Source: Daedaleopsis sinensis | Lineage: Eukaryota > Basidiomycota > Agaricomycetes > Polyporales > Polyporaceae | DNA length: 64,000 bases | Reading direction: 5' to 3' | Assembly (NCBI GenBank): GCA_033807695.1 | Contig: CM066302.1 | Location: forward strand, 3,968,001-4,032,000 | Shown here: one piece after another, positions 43,444 through 54,911 of the stretch | Layout: each line of letters begins with the position of its first letter | Numbering within the stretch: the first letter of the stretch is position 1 | Notes under the pieces: generated by a model | The model's input: only the letters and a program-made list of their open reading frames with translations | The model's database searches: none | Told to the model about the DNA's origin: nothing | Position numbers and translations under genes: made by a program

Positions 43444-44729
43444 ATGACACCAAGATCAGATTCAAGAAGCCAGCCTGGTAGACACCACATCGCATCGCTC
43501 CTTGGAGCACTCGGGCATTTCGCAACACTCACTGTCTTCGTCGGGTGGTTTGCCGTGTGCATATCCGGAGCTCGCGCTCAAACTCCGGCTCCCTATATGT
43601 TCGTCAACGTGCACAACTTGACCGTATGCCAGCCTACCAACATCACCTGGACTGGAGGAGTTCAGCCGTATAGACTTGACATTGTTCCGTTCAACACGAC
43701 CAATGGATCCGCCGAGAACCTGTTCGACATGCGGTTCGTCCAAGTTTTTGACACTCATGTGCAATACACGCCCAACAAGCCCCCGGGAACGACGATGCAG
43801 CTGGTCTTGACAGACAGCAGCAACAATGCCAACGCGTTGAGTGCGATCCGCTCCACCAAGTTGCTCATCCTGCCGGGTCCCGACACGAGCTGCCTCATCA
43901 GTTCTTCAACGACTCCCTCTTCCCTCTCAACTTCGCCTGCCCCATCTCCTACCGTCGTTTCTTCCAGCTCGGGCCCAGTCCAGGCCCCGTTTATCCCTGG
44001 TACAACACAGTCCATCCCAGACGCGTCGAGTGTACATCATGGACTAAGCGCCGGCGCGATCGCTGGTATCGCCGTGGCGGTTGGCCTATCCGCGCTCTTC
44101 TTGACTGCGATGGCGATATGGTGCTGCTTACGGCGCAGGAGCTCAGCGGAGTTCCGTAAAGGTATACCCTTTCCACCCGTATAATCACTGTTGACCCATC
44201 TAATCCGCGGCCAGACATACGCCGATCCCTCGCGGGGTCTACCTTCTCTGAGACGTCCACCGCCGTCGGGCACGGCCGCTTCCCCAGCCTGTCCAACACG
44301 ATCGCGGCCAGCGCACTCGACAAAGACAAGGACAAGGACGAGTTCTCGCCGACAGACGCGACGTACTCGGGCCCGTCGAGTCCGAGCCTCGACGCCGAGG
44401 AGGCCGGGCTCCGCCCGATCCCCTACCTCGTCTCCCAGAGCGAGGCGAGCCCGCGCACGTCGAGCGCGGACCTGCGCAAGGGCCGCAAGGGCGTTGTCAC
44501 GAGCATCACGAGCATGAGCAGCCTCGCGACGAGCACGACGAACGTCTCAAGCGCGGATGGAGGCGGGGGCGCGCCCACGCGGGCGATCCGGTTCGAGACG
44601 GAGGGCGGGGTGCGGTTCGCGGTCGATGCGGAGGGCCGGGTGGTGCCAGAGGAGGACGAGGACGAGACGGCGGTGAGTGAGACGGCGGGGTCGACGCTGC
44701 CTCCGCCTTATGCGACGTACGGCGTGTGA
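43444..44729 (+). CDS. Ser/Thr-rich single-pass membrane protein with PPxY tail (paralogue 3)
   Basis: Two exons (43444-44161 and 44215-44729) give 410 residues. The signal peptide is LTVFVGWFAVCISGARAQ. The ectodomain reads HNLTVCQPTNITWTGGVQPY and ends with PGPDTSCLISS, then a Ser/Thr/Pro stalk. The transmembrane helix GLSAGAIAGIAVAVGLSALF is nearly identical to paralogue 2 in its first half and is followed by CCLRRR. The cytoplasmic part carries YSGPSSPS, RFETEGGVRFAV and TLPPPYATYGV. The intron sits just after the transmembrane segment, as in paralogue 2. The second exon was copied in the tandem duplication to 47.9-48.4 kb. A surface sensor or adaptor whose PPxY recruits a WW-domain ubiquitin ligase is one possible role; this is inference. 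Confidence 0.72.
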
Positions 44730-45125
44730 GGGCTTCGGTAGAGGAAGTGGGCCACCCCAGTTGTCTCGTGTTGATCTCCGTTCGGTATGACATGAAAGCT
44801 TACGTCCGACGCTGTAGAGTAGCTACGAGTATACGATTACGATCATGATTTCCTCCGAGGTGTTGTAACTGTTCACAGACATCAATTGCAATGATTGTCT
44901 CAGTTGTCGTGATCTAGTGCCTGGAACACCTTTTGCTTAGTAGCGGCTGTACACGACCGTCATACCCTGTCTCTCTCGCCTGGCGTGCGCGTGTATGCCT
45001 GTACCCAAAACAGAATCAACAAGGACGTCTGAAGAGATGAGCGATGCAGTTCGTATACGCACATTCGCGGGTTCCAGTAACGTCGGGATATTGTCCTCGA
45101 AAGTCGCGTTCCGAGTGCTACGTCC
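44730..45125. other. Convergent 3' region in duplication unit 1
   Basis: About 400 bp between the PPxY gene and the DUF6534 gene stops; its counterpart in unit 2 is 48385-48773. No separate gene. Confidence 0.5.
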
Positions 45126-47010
45126 CTATTGTAGAGAGTGAGCAAGCCGAATGGCGGAAGAGAAGACATAACACACCTGCGCGAACCGAATACTTTTCTG
45201 GTCGAGAGTCCTTGAATGGCCTTCTGGTGTGTGTTGTATCTGGATGTCCCCGGTACTGAGGGTAGGGTTATTCCAGCCGCTTCTCAACGTGTCCCGCACG
45301 TTCAATCTGCGAAGTTACATAGGGCCGATTGCTAATGGGTCGACGTCGGAGTCTCGGAACTTACGTGGCAAGGAGAGTATTACAGTACACTAGAATTGGT
45401 GATCAGACTCATACGTATGGCGCTTGACGAGAGAGAAACGTACGTTTGCCTTGTACACACGAGAACGGAAAGAAAATAAATCGGTTGGGGAAGCTGAACG
45501 TCTATACACGCAGGAATCGTTAAAATGGTAGAGCAGGATATCCAGCTGTCGTAATTAACTTACCGCGATTAGACATGTCTGGCAAATACTACCCAGCGGT
45601 CAGTGTTTGAATTGGTGTCACATCCTGAGAAGCACGACTTACGCAGTCAGGGCTGCACGCTCTAGAGCATATAGAATCAGCCGGTCAATGACACTCGTCG
45701 CACTGCATTTAGATCGAACTGAATCAGCGAAGTCATCGAAGAAGTGGCGAGGGTGACGTTACCTCCTCGTACAGTCCGATCGTCCGACCTTGAGGTGGTA
45801 GCAGAGTCCTACAGAGATGATAATGTCGCATGCTGCGTTGAACCCGCATGCCAGCCTGGCACTCAATAAGGCATTGGGACTATATAGATTAGCTACAGTC
45901 GCATCCGCCCACCTATCATGGATGAGACACCCCCGCACCGTTGCGAACTAGCAGGCGATACCACTCACAACTTCCCTGTAAGCACTAAACCAACGGTGTT
46001 ACCACTAGCTGTGCTCCCTTTCAATGGCTGGCTGACATACCCATCGCAGGAACTAGCATATTGAACGATCAGTTTATAGCCCGCTGCCATCAGCTACTAC
46101 ATGATACTTGCCGAGAGCACCAATTGACAGGATGGTCTTGACACCGGTCAGCGCACATTGCATTGAAAGGACTGTAATGCTCACAATGGTGCCGACTAGT
46201 AGCTTGCTTTTGCTCACTAAATTGTCGTGAACATATGTGGTGCAGAGTGTCTCTGCTTGTAGTACTTACCATACCAGAGCTGATGAGCGAAGAACCTGCG
46301 AGAGTGTGTTACGATGAGAGCGCTCCGGCTACGACGACTCGACAAGAAGCTGCGTACAGCTGCGTGATTGTTGCTACCACAAACTGTAGAGCCATAGCGA
46401 TGAGAATAGTTTGGAAAGGGTATGCATGAGAGACGCACAGTTATGCTAGTTTCAGCCTTGAACAAGGGATCGTGGAGATGTTGTCAGTAATAATCATCCG
46501 CTGAGAGGGTGGTAGTCGACTTACCGGCATAATTCTGAAGAGTTCGTGACAGCGGTAGAACGGCGAGGTATCTGTCGGCAGGTCCATTGAAGACGGTGAC
46601 TATATACTCGTAGAGGGCCGCGCCAATGAGGAGTGAGGTTGCCGAATCAAGAGTGCTACAAGCCCCATGAGCAACAGATAGACTGCTGTACACTGGCAGC
46701 GCTCACAATAAAAGGCCGACCTATACAGGATGGCGTTCACTGTAAGTCCCCAGATGGAAACTTTATCCGTTGCGTCCCCCACTCACCAGACCCTTGAGCT
46801 GCGTGCTATCGTTACCATATCTCTTGTAGTAGATATACGTCTGCAAGATAGTGATCCCATACAACCTACCTCTCGTATATTCAGTGAATACTAGCCTTGA
46901 CTTGTGTTTTAGCGAACGTACGTTGTTCCGATTTGAGCGCCAAAGATGGCACAGGCAAACGCCTTTTTGATGCTAGATACGGTGGCTTCAACCTCTTCTT
47001 GACTCGACAT
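45126..47010 (-). CDS. DUF6534-type multi-pass membrane protein, copy 1 (possibly disrupted)
   Basis: Multi-exon minus-strand gene. It starts at ATG 47010 (MSSQEEVEATVSSIKKAFAC) and continues LYGITILQTYIYYKRYGNDS, TLDSATSLLIGAALYEYIVT, FVVATITQLYAAS, LSKSKLLVGTIVSIT, LACGFNAACDIIISVGLCYH and SVIDRLILYALERAALTA. It ends near LNVRDTLRSGWNN. This order matches the basidiomycete DUF6534 family (seven predicted helices, function unknown). One problem: where copy 2 has a normal 55-bp intron after the ILP codons, this copy retains only about 19 bp (CTGTCACGAACTCTTCAG region, near 46535-46555) with no GT donor. Reading through shifts the frame. Unless splicing differs, the product is broken here. Confidence 0.6.
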
Positions 47011-47865
47011 AGGGGAGAAAATGGTAATAGGAAGGCGCTGCCTTGTAGAAGAGCGAAGAGGTTATATAGAGGTCGTATGTTCCGCGTTTCACCTCCGATT
47101 GACCGGTCGGACTCCGCGACCTGGAACCTTTGAATGGGAGCAAATGAGTGAGAGCGTTCATTATCCGTGCGCTAGAAGGACTACCCAACACGCCGAGGGC
47201 CTATTCCTTTCTGCCTTGTGAGTGTGTGAGAGCCGCCATGGTCTTGGCCTCGTTAGCGGCGAGTAACCTAGACGACGTCAATCGCAACGCGTTTACCTTG
47301 ACAGATGCGTAAGCTTCATCGGCGTCAAAAAAGAATCGCGCTACTTCACCGCAATGCTCATTGGACATCATGTACTCGGCGTGCATCTCCTAGTTAGTAT
47401 GCACACTGAGAACAGAGTGAGTGATACAATACTACTACGGTGGGAGGCCTGGCAGTGTTGATTCCAGCATGACATACCTGGGCCTTTCTGGAAGCTTTGC
47501 GACCTCGTATTCAACCTATGGCCATGCTCCATTTGCGTCACAATGGGGACCGCGCTTGAGTAGTAGTTGAACGAGCGTTCAAATTGGTTGCAGTCTTCGT
47601 CGAACGTCCGGGGATGGTGGGGCTGTGCTCACGCTGTGCTCGGCCCGATTGCTAGACGCCAGAAGAGCGTCTGCTGAACTCATCTCCGAACCACCATCAT
47701 TAATTCCCCGCTCCGTCCGGACAACATCCTACACCAGTCTTAAAGTGCTTAGAGTTAATAGAGAACTCCTTACGCAGCGACACAGTCCAAAAAGAAAATG
47801 ATGGACAGCATCATCCGCAGCAGCTCTGGAGAGGTCTTCTTGCCATGTTTTGGCAGATGAGTCTG
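47011..47865. other. Upstream flank of DUF6534 copy 1 and duplication junction
   Basis: About 850 bp homologous to 50662-51600. It includes the conserved blocks TCAATCGCAACGCGTTTACC (47278; the unit 2 version differs by one base near 50990) and CCAGACGC...AGAGCGTCTGC. The tandem junction lies near 47862-47868: flank sequence homologous to the permease promoter side is joined to GATCCCTCGCGGG, which is the start of PPxY exon 2. Confidence 0.55.
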
Positions 47866-48384
47866 CCGATCCCTCGCGGGTCCACCTCCAGTGAGACGTC
47901 CACCGCAGCCGGGCAAGGCCGCTTCCGAATCCCCAGCCCGTCTAACGCGCTTGCGGGCTCACTATCGACAAGAAAAGAGAAACGTTCTTGCAAACGGACG
48001 TGACGTACTCGGCCCCGTTGAGCGAGCCTCGACGCCGAGGAGGCTTCCGCTTGGTTCCCTTCCTCGTCACCCAGAGCGAGGTGAGCCCGCGCACGTCGTC
48101 GTCGAGCGCTGACCTGCGCACTGGTAGGGCGCACAAGGGCGTCGTCATGAGCGTCACGAGTATGAGCAACCTCGCGACAAGCACGACGAAGGTCAGGTCT
48201 CAGATCTCAAGCGCAGATGGACTCGGTGCGGGTGCGCTTACGCGGGCGATCCGGTTCGAGACGGAGGGCGGGGTGGGGTTCGCGGTTAATGCGTAGGGAC
48301 GAGTGGTGCCGGAGGAGAACGAGGACGAGACGACGGACGGAGGGCATGACGCTGCCTCCGAGTTATGCAACATACAGCGTGTGA
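47866..48384 (+). pseudogene. Relic of PPxY membrane protein, exon 2 only
   Basis: Corresponds to exon 2 of paralogue 3 (44215-44729) without any signal peptide, ectodomain or transmembrane exon. Blocks such as GACGTACTCGG, AGCCTCGACGCCGAGGAGG, CGGGCGATCCGGTTCGAGAC and GAGGGCGGGGT are retained, but indels shift the frame several times. A TAG stop follows the AVNA codons near 48296. The tail ends CCTCCGAGTTATGC, where the PPPY codons have decayed to PPSY. It is a dead copy made by the tandem duplication whose breakpoint fell at the intron/exon 2 boundary. Confidence 0.8.
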
Positions 48385-48773
48385 GGGCTTCAGTCGGGGA
48401 TTTGGGCTACCCTGGGTTGCGTGCTGATTTCCGTTCTGTCGCTGTGGCTACGAGTAGACTAGTCGACTATGGTTATGCTTTATTCAGTGTGGTCACTGAG
48501 CGTTCGCCACAGACGTTGCAATTATTGTCTCACTCATCGCGATCCAATCCCTAGAATATGGCTATTGCTTTGTTACACTGTATGCGAACGTCACACCTTG
48601 CTCTCGTTGCCTTTCTCGCATAGGGTGCACATGTGTTGCTGTGCCTGGGCCTGTAACAAAATTAGCGAGTTCGTCTGGAGAAATGAGCGATACAGTTCAT
48701 ATACGCACGTTCACACAGGTTCCAGTGTTGTCGGGATAGTGTCCTCGAGAGTCGACATCCGAGTACTACATCC
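48385..48773. other. Convergent 3' region in duplication unit 2
   Basis: Counterpart of 44730-45125. About 390 bp with no gene of its own. Confidence 0.5.
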
Positions 48774-50661
48774 CTATTGCCATGGAGAATGAGTAATCTG
48801 AATGGCGAAGGAGAAGAGATGACACACCTGCGCGAACCGAATGCTTCTTCGGTCGACATACCGTAAACAGTCCTGCTCAGGGACGGCGATGTCCACGGTA
48901 CCGACGGTAGAATTGTTCCAGCCGCTCCTCAACGAGTTCCGCACGTTCAATCTGGGTAGTCGCATAGGATGCTGATGGATGGACTTTCGAGAATCTCGGA
49001 ACTTACGTGGCCAGGAGGGAATTACAGTACACTACATGTTGGAGATCAGAGTGTAGCCATGGCGCTTTGAGAGAGCGGAACGTACGCTTGCTTTGTACAA
49101 ATGCGAACAGAAAGAAGAGAAATCGGTTTGGGATGCTAAATGTCTATACACGCAGCAGCCCAATACGGAGTCGTCATTATTCGAGTAGAAGGTCCAGCTG
49201 TATCAACTTACCGCGATTAGACATGTCTGACATATACTACTCAGAGGTCAATGCTTGAATTGCTCCGTATAAGAGCGCGACTTACGCAGTCAAGGCTGCA
49301 CGCTCTACAGCATACATGATCAGCCGGTTAATGACACTTGTTGCCCTACTTAAAGATTGAATTGGATCAGTGAAGTCATCGAGGAGGTAGCGATGATGAT
49401 GTTACCTCCTCATACAGTCCGATCGTCCGACCTTGAGGTAGTAGCAGAGTCCTGCTGAAATGATAACGTCGCATGTTGCGTCGAGTATACATGCCAGCCT
49501 AGCACTCAGCAAAACATGGGGACTAGAGAGATTAGCCACAGTCGCATCCGCCCACCTGTTGTAGGAGATGACTCGACCTCGGCACCATTGTGATTTAGCA
49601 GAGACCACTACTCACAATGTCCCTGTAAGCACTACACAAGCGTTACTAGTACCTGTTATATTCCCTTTCAATGGTCGGTTGACATACCCATCGCGGGAGC
49701 TAGCATATGATCAGTTTAGGGTCCCGTGTCAACTAACACTGTAATACATACCGAAAGCACCGATTGACAGGGTTGTCTTGACATCAGTCAGCGCACGCTG
49801 CATCGCAGTTTCACGACAGGACCGTAACGCTCACAATGATTCCAACCAATATCTTGTTTTTGCTCACTAGATGGCTCAGTTTTCATCGGGATATGTGGTG
49901 TGACGTGTTTCTGCGTGTGCTCACCATACCAGAGCTGATGAGCGAAAAACCTGCGAGAGAGTATGACGATGAGAACACTCCGGTGGACGCTACGACTCGA
50001 GACGGCGTACAGCTGAGTAATCGCTGCTATCATGAACTTTGGAGCCATGGTGATGAGATCGATTTAGAATGGTTAAGGATGAAAACACACCGACATGCTG
50101 GTTTCAGCCTTGAAAAAGAATCGCGGAGATATTGTGGGTATCATCGTCCGCTGAGAGTGTGGTAGTCGACTTACCGGCATAATTCTGAAGATCCGGGACA
50201 GTCAGGCTCTGAGGGCTGAACATTTATCTGTCACGTACGGTAGAATAACGAAATACCTGCGGGTAGGCCCGTTGAAGTCGGTGACGATATACTCGTAGAG
50301 AACCGCGCCGATCAAGAGTGATGCTGCCGAGTCGAGAGTGCTACAAGCTTTATGAGTAACAGACAGACTGCTGTACCACCCGCACTCACAATAAAAGGCC
50401 GACCTGTATAGAATGACATTCTGTAAGTTAACCTCTCACCGGTGCATCCTGGACTTACCAGCCCCTTGAGCCACGTGCTATCGCCCCCATATCTGTTGTA
50501 GTAGATATACGTCTGCAGGATAGTAATCCCATACAGCCTACCTCTCGTATATTTAGTGAATGCTCGCCCCGACGTGTGTTTTAGTGAACGTACGTGGTTC
50601 CAATCAGACCGCCAATGAGGGAACAGGCAAGCGCCTCCTTGATCTCTTCCGGAGTGGACAT
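48774..50661 (-). pseudogene. DUF6534-type multi-pass membrane protein, copy 2 (probable pseudogene)
   Basis: Starts at ATG 50661 (MSTPEEIKEALACSLIGGLI) and shows the same blocks as copy 1: LYGITILQTYIYYNRYGGDS, FMIAAITQLYAVS, FFAHQLW, LSKNKILVGIIVSVTVLS, LACILDATCDVIISAGLCYY and SVINRLIMYAVERAALTA, ending with LNVRNSLRSGWNNSTVG. Here the intron after ILP is intact (GTACGT to CTTCAG, 55 bp, about 50187-50241) and gives the correct frame. However, a 10-bp insertion relative to copy 1 (CGCAGTTTCA on the plus strand, about 49804-49813) puts a TGA after VTVLS and shifts the following frame. Unless that stretch is spliced out in some way not seen, the protein is truncated in mid-gene. Confidence 0.6.
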
Positions 50662-51735
50662 AGGGGAGAAATGGTAATAGGAACATGCTTTCCTGTAAAG
50701 GAGCGAAGAGATTATATAGGCCATGATCGGGTCGTATGGTTCGCGTTCGAGTTCATTCCCGGGGTCGGACTCCGCGGCCTGGAACCTTGAAAGGGGGGTA
50801 AGAGGGAGTAAGTTTACAGTCAGTGAGAATCTATCCTGATTTATGTGCTAGATCAGACTAACGAACACGCCACGATCCTAAAGCGCATTGCTTTCTGCCT
50901 CATGAGGGTGTGAGAGTTGCCTTGTACGTTCTCATATTCCCAAAATTGAAGACCTTCAAGCCTCGAGAGCGGCGACACCTGAAAGACGTCAGTCGCAACG
51001 CGTTTACCTTGACAGATGCGTCAGATTCATGTCAAGAAGAATCGCTCGCGCTACCTCACCAGATGTTCTTCAGACATCATGTATTCATGCATTGGCATGT
51101 ACATCTGATCCTAGTACTAACTACTAGGTATGCACGAAACCCTACGAGAACGTGACAGGGTGATTAGTACCATTTCGGAAGTATGTCCTCCTACATCAAG
51201 CATAGCATACCTGAGACTCTCTAAAAGAACTCATGGAGTCATCTGCCATCCGCCTCACGACTGGGACCGCGCAGACGAAGCGCAGACAACTCGTCCATAA
51301 TGCATGAGCGCTAGCAGTCTTCGCCGGCGGCCGGCGGGGCTGTGCTGAGGCCGGCCCGATTGCCAGACGCTTTCAGAGCGTCTGCCGTTCTCGTCTCCGA
51401 GTCCGAACCACCATCATCCCCAGATCATCCCCCCGCCTCGTGCAGACACCATCCCACGCCAGTCATACAGCGCATACGGAGCTCCATATATTACCCCGCG
51501 ACACAGTCCACAATTCACCACCATGCTGCCCCAGATGGCTGTCGGCATCACCCGCAGCTCTGGAGAGGATGTTCTTGACGTGTTTGTCTGCGCCCATGCA
51601 ACATCTTGTCGCCTATCAGCTTCGGTCCCATGCTACGCTCTCAGCGTGGAATCGACGGTATAAAAGGCCCGGTTCAGCATCAACGGGCTGCTGTCGACTA
51701 CCTCTGCTCTGAGTCTCTGGTCTCTGCTCGCCACG
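50662..51735. promoter_or_regulatory. Shared upstream region of DUF6534 copy 2 and permease 1
   Basis: About 1.07 kb between divergent genes. The left 0.9 kb is the duplicated flank. A TATAAAAGG box (51658-51666) lies about 75 bp before the permease ATG and fits its promoter. Confidence 0.55.
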
Positions 51736-53856
51736 ATGGAGAAGACAGCGTCAGCGGACATCGAGAGCGTCGACAGGATGCCTCACAACTTCGCCGACCC
51801 CGGAGACGCCGCTGCTACGAAGTCTGACCAGCGGTTGCGCGAACTGGGCTACAAGAGCGAGTTCAGGCGCGACATGTCGCTCTTTGGAGTGCTGGGCATC
51901 TCGTTCTGTGCGATTGGGATCTTGACGGGCATGAGCAGCGCGTTTCAGACGGGGTTGTTCTCGGGTGGGCCTTTGGGACTGTTCTGGGGATGGAACGTAC
52001 GTCTTCCTTCAATTGTGATTCGTCATATCTTCAACCTGTTCTCCAGATCTGCAGTCTCTTCATGTTGTTTATCGCGCTATCCTTAGCGGAGATCTGCAGT
52101 GCATAGTGAGTTCGTTCCTATCTTCTCTCGCCTGGGCAACAACTCCCGCAACTCGGTGCTACTGTTACAGAAGGAGATGGTTGACATCTACTTCCTAGTC
52201 CTACCATGGGGGGTTTGTACTTCTGGGTGTGCAAGATGAAACCCGACATCCCTATGCTTGGCTGTAAGTTCGTCTATTGGGCGCGTATCAAGAACAACCA
52301 CTAAGTCTGCTCAAGTCTGCGTAGGCACATCACTATATGCGTATCTCGCCTCGTCTAATCTCAGTACAGACTGGCTGGATCTACAGCATCGCCATGACGT
52401 TTACGGGCACGTCAGGAAACCTCAGCGTCGCGCTCTATCTCGCGTCGCTAGCTGAAGTCGGGCAGGGCCGAACACTCACAAGAGTTGAGATCGCCGCTAT
52501 TGCTTGGGGTGTGAATATCGCTTCAGGTATCATTAATACTATCGGCACGAAAGCTATCGGGCATATGAGCTCGTTCAACCTCTGGTGGACACTCGGCGGT
52601 ACCTTCGTGCTGGTGATCACGCTCCTCGTCAAAGCGCCCATTAAGGTCTGTTCAATTTGCGTCTACTCGCTAAGTCTCGCAGCTAGATGACAACTGACAC
52701 GCTAAAAGAACAGCGCAGAGTTTGTCTTCACGGACTATGAAAAGTGCGTTCAGGTAGCTGTGGATGTCGTCCACCAGTTCTGACCGGTCTTACAGTTTCA
52801 CCGGGTGGTCGAGTCGGGGCTTCGTGGTTTTGCTCGGTTTCCTTCAAGCAGTATACACCCTAGAAGGATGCGAAACCGCCGCTCAAGTAGCCGAAGAAGC
52901 GAAGCGCGCAGAGGTCCTTGCCCCGCTTGCAGTCGTCGGGAGCATCATCGGGTCCTGGTTCATTGGTCTCGCATATATGCTCGCGCTCCTGTTCTCGGTG
53001 CAGAGCATAGCCTCCGTGCAGGGGACGACGTTCGCGATCCCCATTGCGCAGCTGTACTACGACGCGGTGGGACCGAAGCTCACGCTCATGTGCCTGACCG
53101 TCGTCGCGCTCGCGCAGTTCATGGCCGCGGTGACTGCGTTCACGGCGAGCTCGCGGCTCTTCTACGCGCTCGCGAGAGACAACGCATTCCCGATGAAGAG
53201 CAGGTACATGGCGCTGAACAGGTTCCAGGCGCCCTATTACGGTGTCTGGACGTCGGTGCTGGTGGGCTGCATCATCTCGTGCGCATACATCGGGTCTACC
53301 GTCGCGGTACGTCGAGCTCTCATTGTATATGGATCAAGTAGCGCAGCTAATTGGCGCATCTTCCAGTTCAACGCTATCTTGTCCTCCGCTGCGATCGCGG
53401 TCATGCTCAGCTATCTGCAGCCCATCATCATCCGCGTCTTCTGGCCGCAGACGACGTGAGTTTTGCCGCCGCTGCAGCATTAGCCCTTACTGAGAGCCGA
53501 CGATCCTCCTTGTAAAGCCTCCTGGAGCGGGGCCCGTTCTCACTCGGGCGGTGGTCCTGGTCCATCAACCTCGCCAGCTTCCTCGTAAGCCCATCTATCG
53601 AGATCATACCCCATACCCCAGCAGCTGACACGTTCCACTTCGGTGACGGCAGTTCACGGTGTTCATATGCGTGCTCTTCATCCTGCCCACCGCCAGCCCA
53701 ACGACTGCGCTGAACATGAACTATTCGATCGTCGCCATCGGGGCGGTCGTGCTCCTCGTCGGAGCCTGCTGGGCTTTCTGGGGCCGCTTCCGGTTCACCG
53801 GGCCGGTGAAGACCGTCGAGGGAGAAACGAGACTCGGAGGGGATAAGCTCGAGTAG
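51736..53856 (+). CDS. APC-family amino-acid/GABA permease (paralogue 1)
   Basis: Plasma-membrane amino-acid or polyamine/choline-type permease with about twelve helices. Ten exons give 523 residues: 51736-51996, 52047-52105, 52199-52263, 52316-52320, 52370-52645, 52709-52743, 52796-53306, 53367-53455, 53518-53584, 53653-53856. Blocks include FGVLGISFCAIGILTGMSSA, GGPLGLFWGWN, YPTMGGLYFWVCKMKP, TSGNLSVALYLASL, FVFTDYENFTGW and QAVYTLEGCETAAQVAEEA, ending ALNMNYSIVAIGAVVL. These match the fungal GABA/choline permease group (UGA4/HNM1-like). The 5-nt exon 52316-52320 (TCTGC) is required: without it the total length is not a multiple of three and the frame breaks before TGWIYS. The substrate cannot be read from sequence. 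Confidence 0.9.
52316..52320 (+). other. Five-nucleotide microexon in permease 1
   Basis: TCTGC lies between an acceptor (CTCAAG) and a donor (GTAGGC). Spliced, it completes a Phe codon and adds Cys (GFCTGW). The tandem paralogue has TTTGT at 55499-55503 in the same position with the same coding result. Confidence 0.8.
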
Positions 53857-54911
53857 GTTGGGAACCCTGTGAGTCTTGACGTCGCCGCTCTAGATGCATG
53901 TGGTGCGCTTTCGATAAATACACCGGTGCTGTGCCGGCACGGATTCCTCTTCTGCGAAGTGGATTGGAGCTTTGACATTGCATCTATCGAGTTTCTGTCT
54001 TAGAACACCCACAGTTGCAGCGATGGGGCACCGTGGCCGAATTCCTCCAGGTTCTACTGCGCACAAGAGTCGCTAATCTCTGTGCATCTAGTCGCAGCTT
54101 GAATGATTGACAGATGCGCCGCTCCCTCTTCTGTAGGTCATCATGCGAGTCATCGTGCGTTGCACGGCTCTCGCGTGTCCACCAACATGCATGGGAACGA
54201 TGTGCGGGTATACTCAGTTCTGCAATCGACTCAACGAAGAATTCGGAAAGAACGGTGCACCGCGTGAGGATGACACCAACCAATACGATACCGAGCAGGC
54301 TAGGATCTAGCCCACAGCGCTGAACGTAGGCCACGCTTTCCCGGGCACGGCGTCTCCATAACGATTCGAGCTCAAGGCCGGCGGGTCCTTACCGGTCTGT
54401 CTGCGAACTTCTCCGGTCGCACTCGGAGGCTGCTTCGCCGCGCGCTCGGTGTGCTTGTATACGTCCCGCTGAACATTTCCCCTCTGGGCGATCCAGTGCT
54501 CGAGCACTGCCATCTCCCACCATCAATGCATTCGCATCGTCCGAATATCGCTGAAGTCCCACTCGCAGAGTCATCTCCGGGCCTCGTGGATCCCTCGCAG
54601 TCCTTTGCACTACACCGACGCCACGGGATTGCGGCGCCTCCCTTAGCTTCTCGGCGTGTGCCGCGGGATTCCATATCGTACATTCACCGGTCGCACCGAC
54701 ATCGAGCGCGCGCGCAGTGCTCGCTCCTGGCTAGAAGCCACCTCGTTGCCGTCCTGGGCCCGCCCTGGGGTCGAGCAGGCATAAGATAAAGACCCTATGG
54801 CCGCGCACTCACGCGACTAATCTCCGTTCCTTCCAAGTCTCACTGCCCTGCCTCCCTCTCTCTCCCCCGGCTCCCCCCTCTCGTTACCAGTCTGGGTCCG
54901 ACTCGAATACG
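53857..54911. promoter_or_regulatory. Intergenic region between the two permeases
   Basis: About 1.05 kb with the 3' flank of permease 1 and the promoter of permease 2. AAGATAAAGACC near 54783-54794 and a CT-rich tract (CTCCCTCTCTCTCCC near 54852-54868) lie shortly before the ATG. No gene supported. Confidence 0.45.

Larger units (their letters stand above)
44215..47860. repeat. Tandem segmental duplication, unit 1
   Basis: This unit holds exon 2 of PPxY paralogue 3 and the whole DUF6534 gene with its upstream flank. It is repeated, in the same order and orientation, at about 47866-51600. Matching blocks include GAGCGATGCAGTTC (45038) against GAGCGATACAGTTC (48682), CACACCTGCGCGAACCGAAT (45175 and 48824), and CCGCAGCAGCTCTGGAGAG (about 47814) against CCGCAGCTCTGGAGAG (about 51552). 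By eye identity is moderate, with many substitutions and indels. Confidence 0.8.
47866..51600. repeat. Tandem segmental duplication, unit 2
   Basis: Second copy of the unit at 44215-47860. It contains the PPxY exon 2 relic, DUF6534 copy 2 and the flank that now abuts the first amino-acid permease. The right edge is near 51600, where GCAGCTCTGGAGAGGATGTTCTTG continues into permease-specific sequence. Confidence 0.75.
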
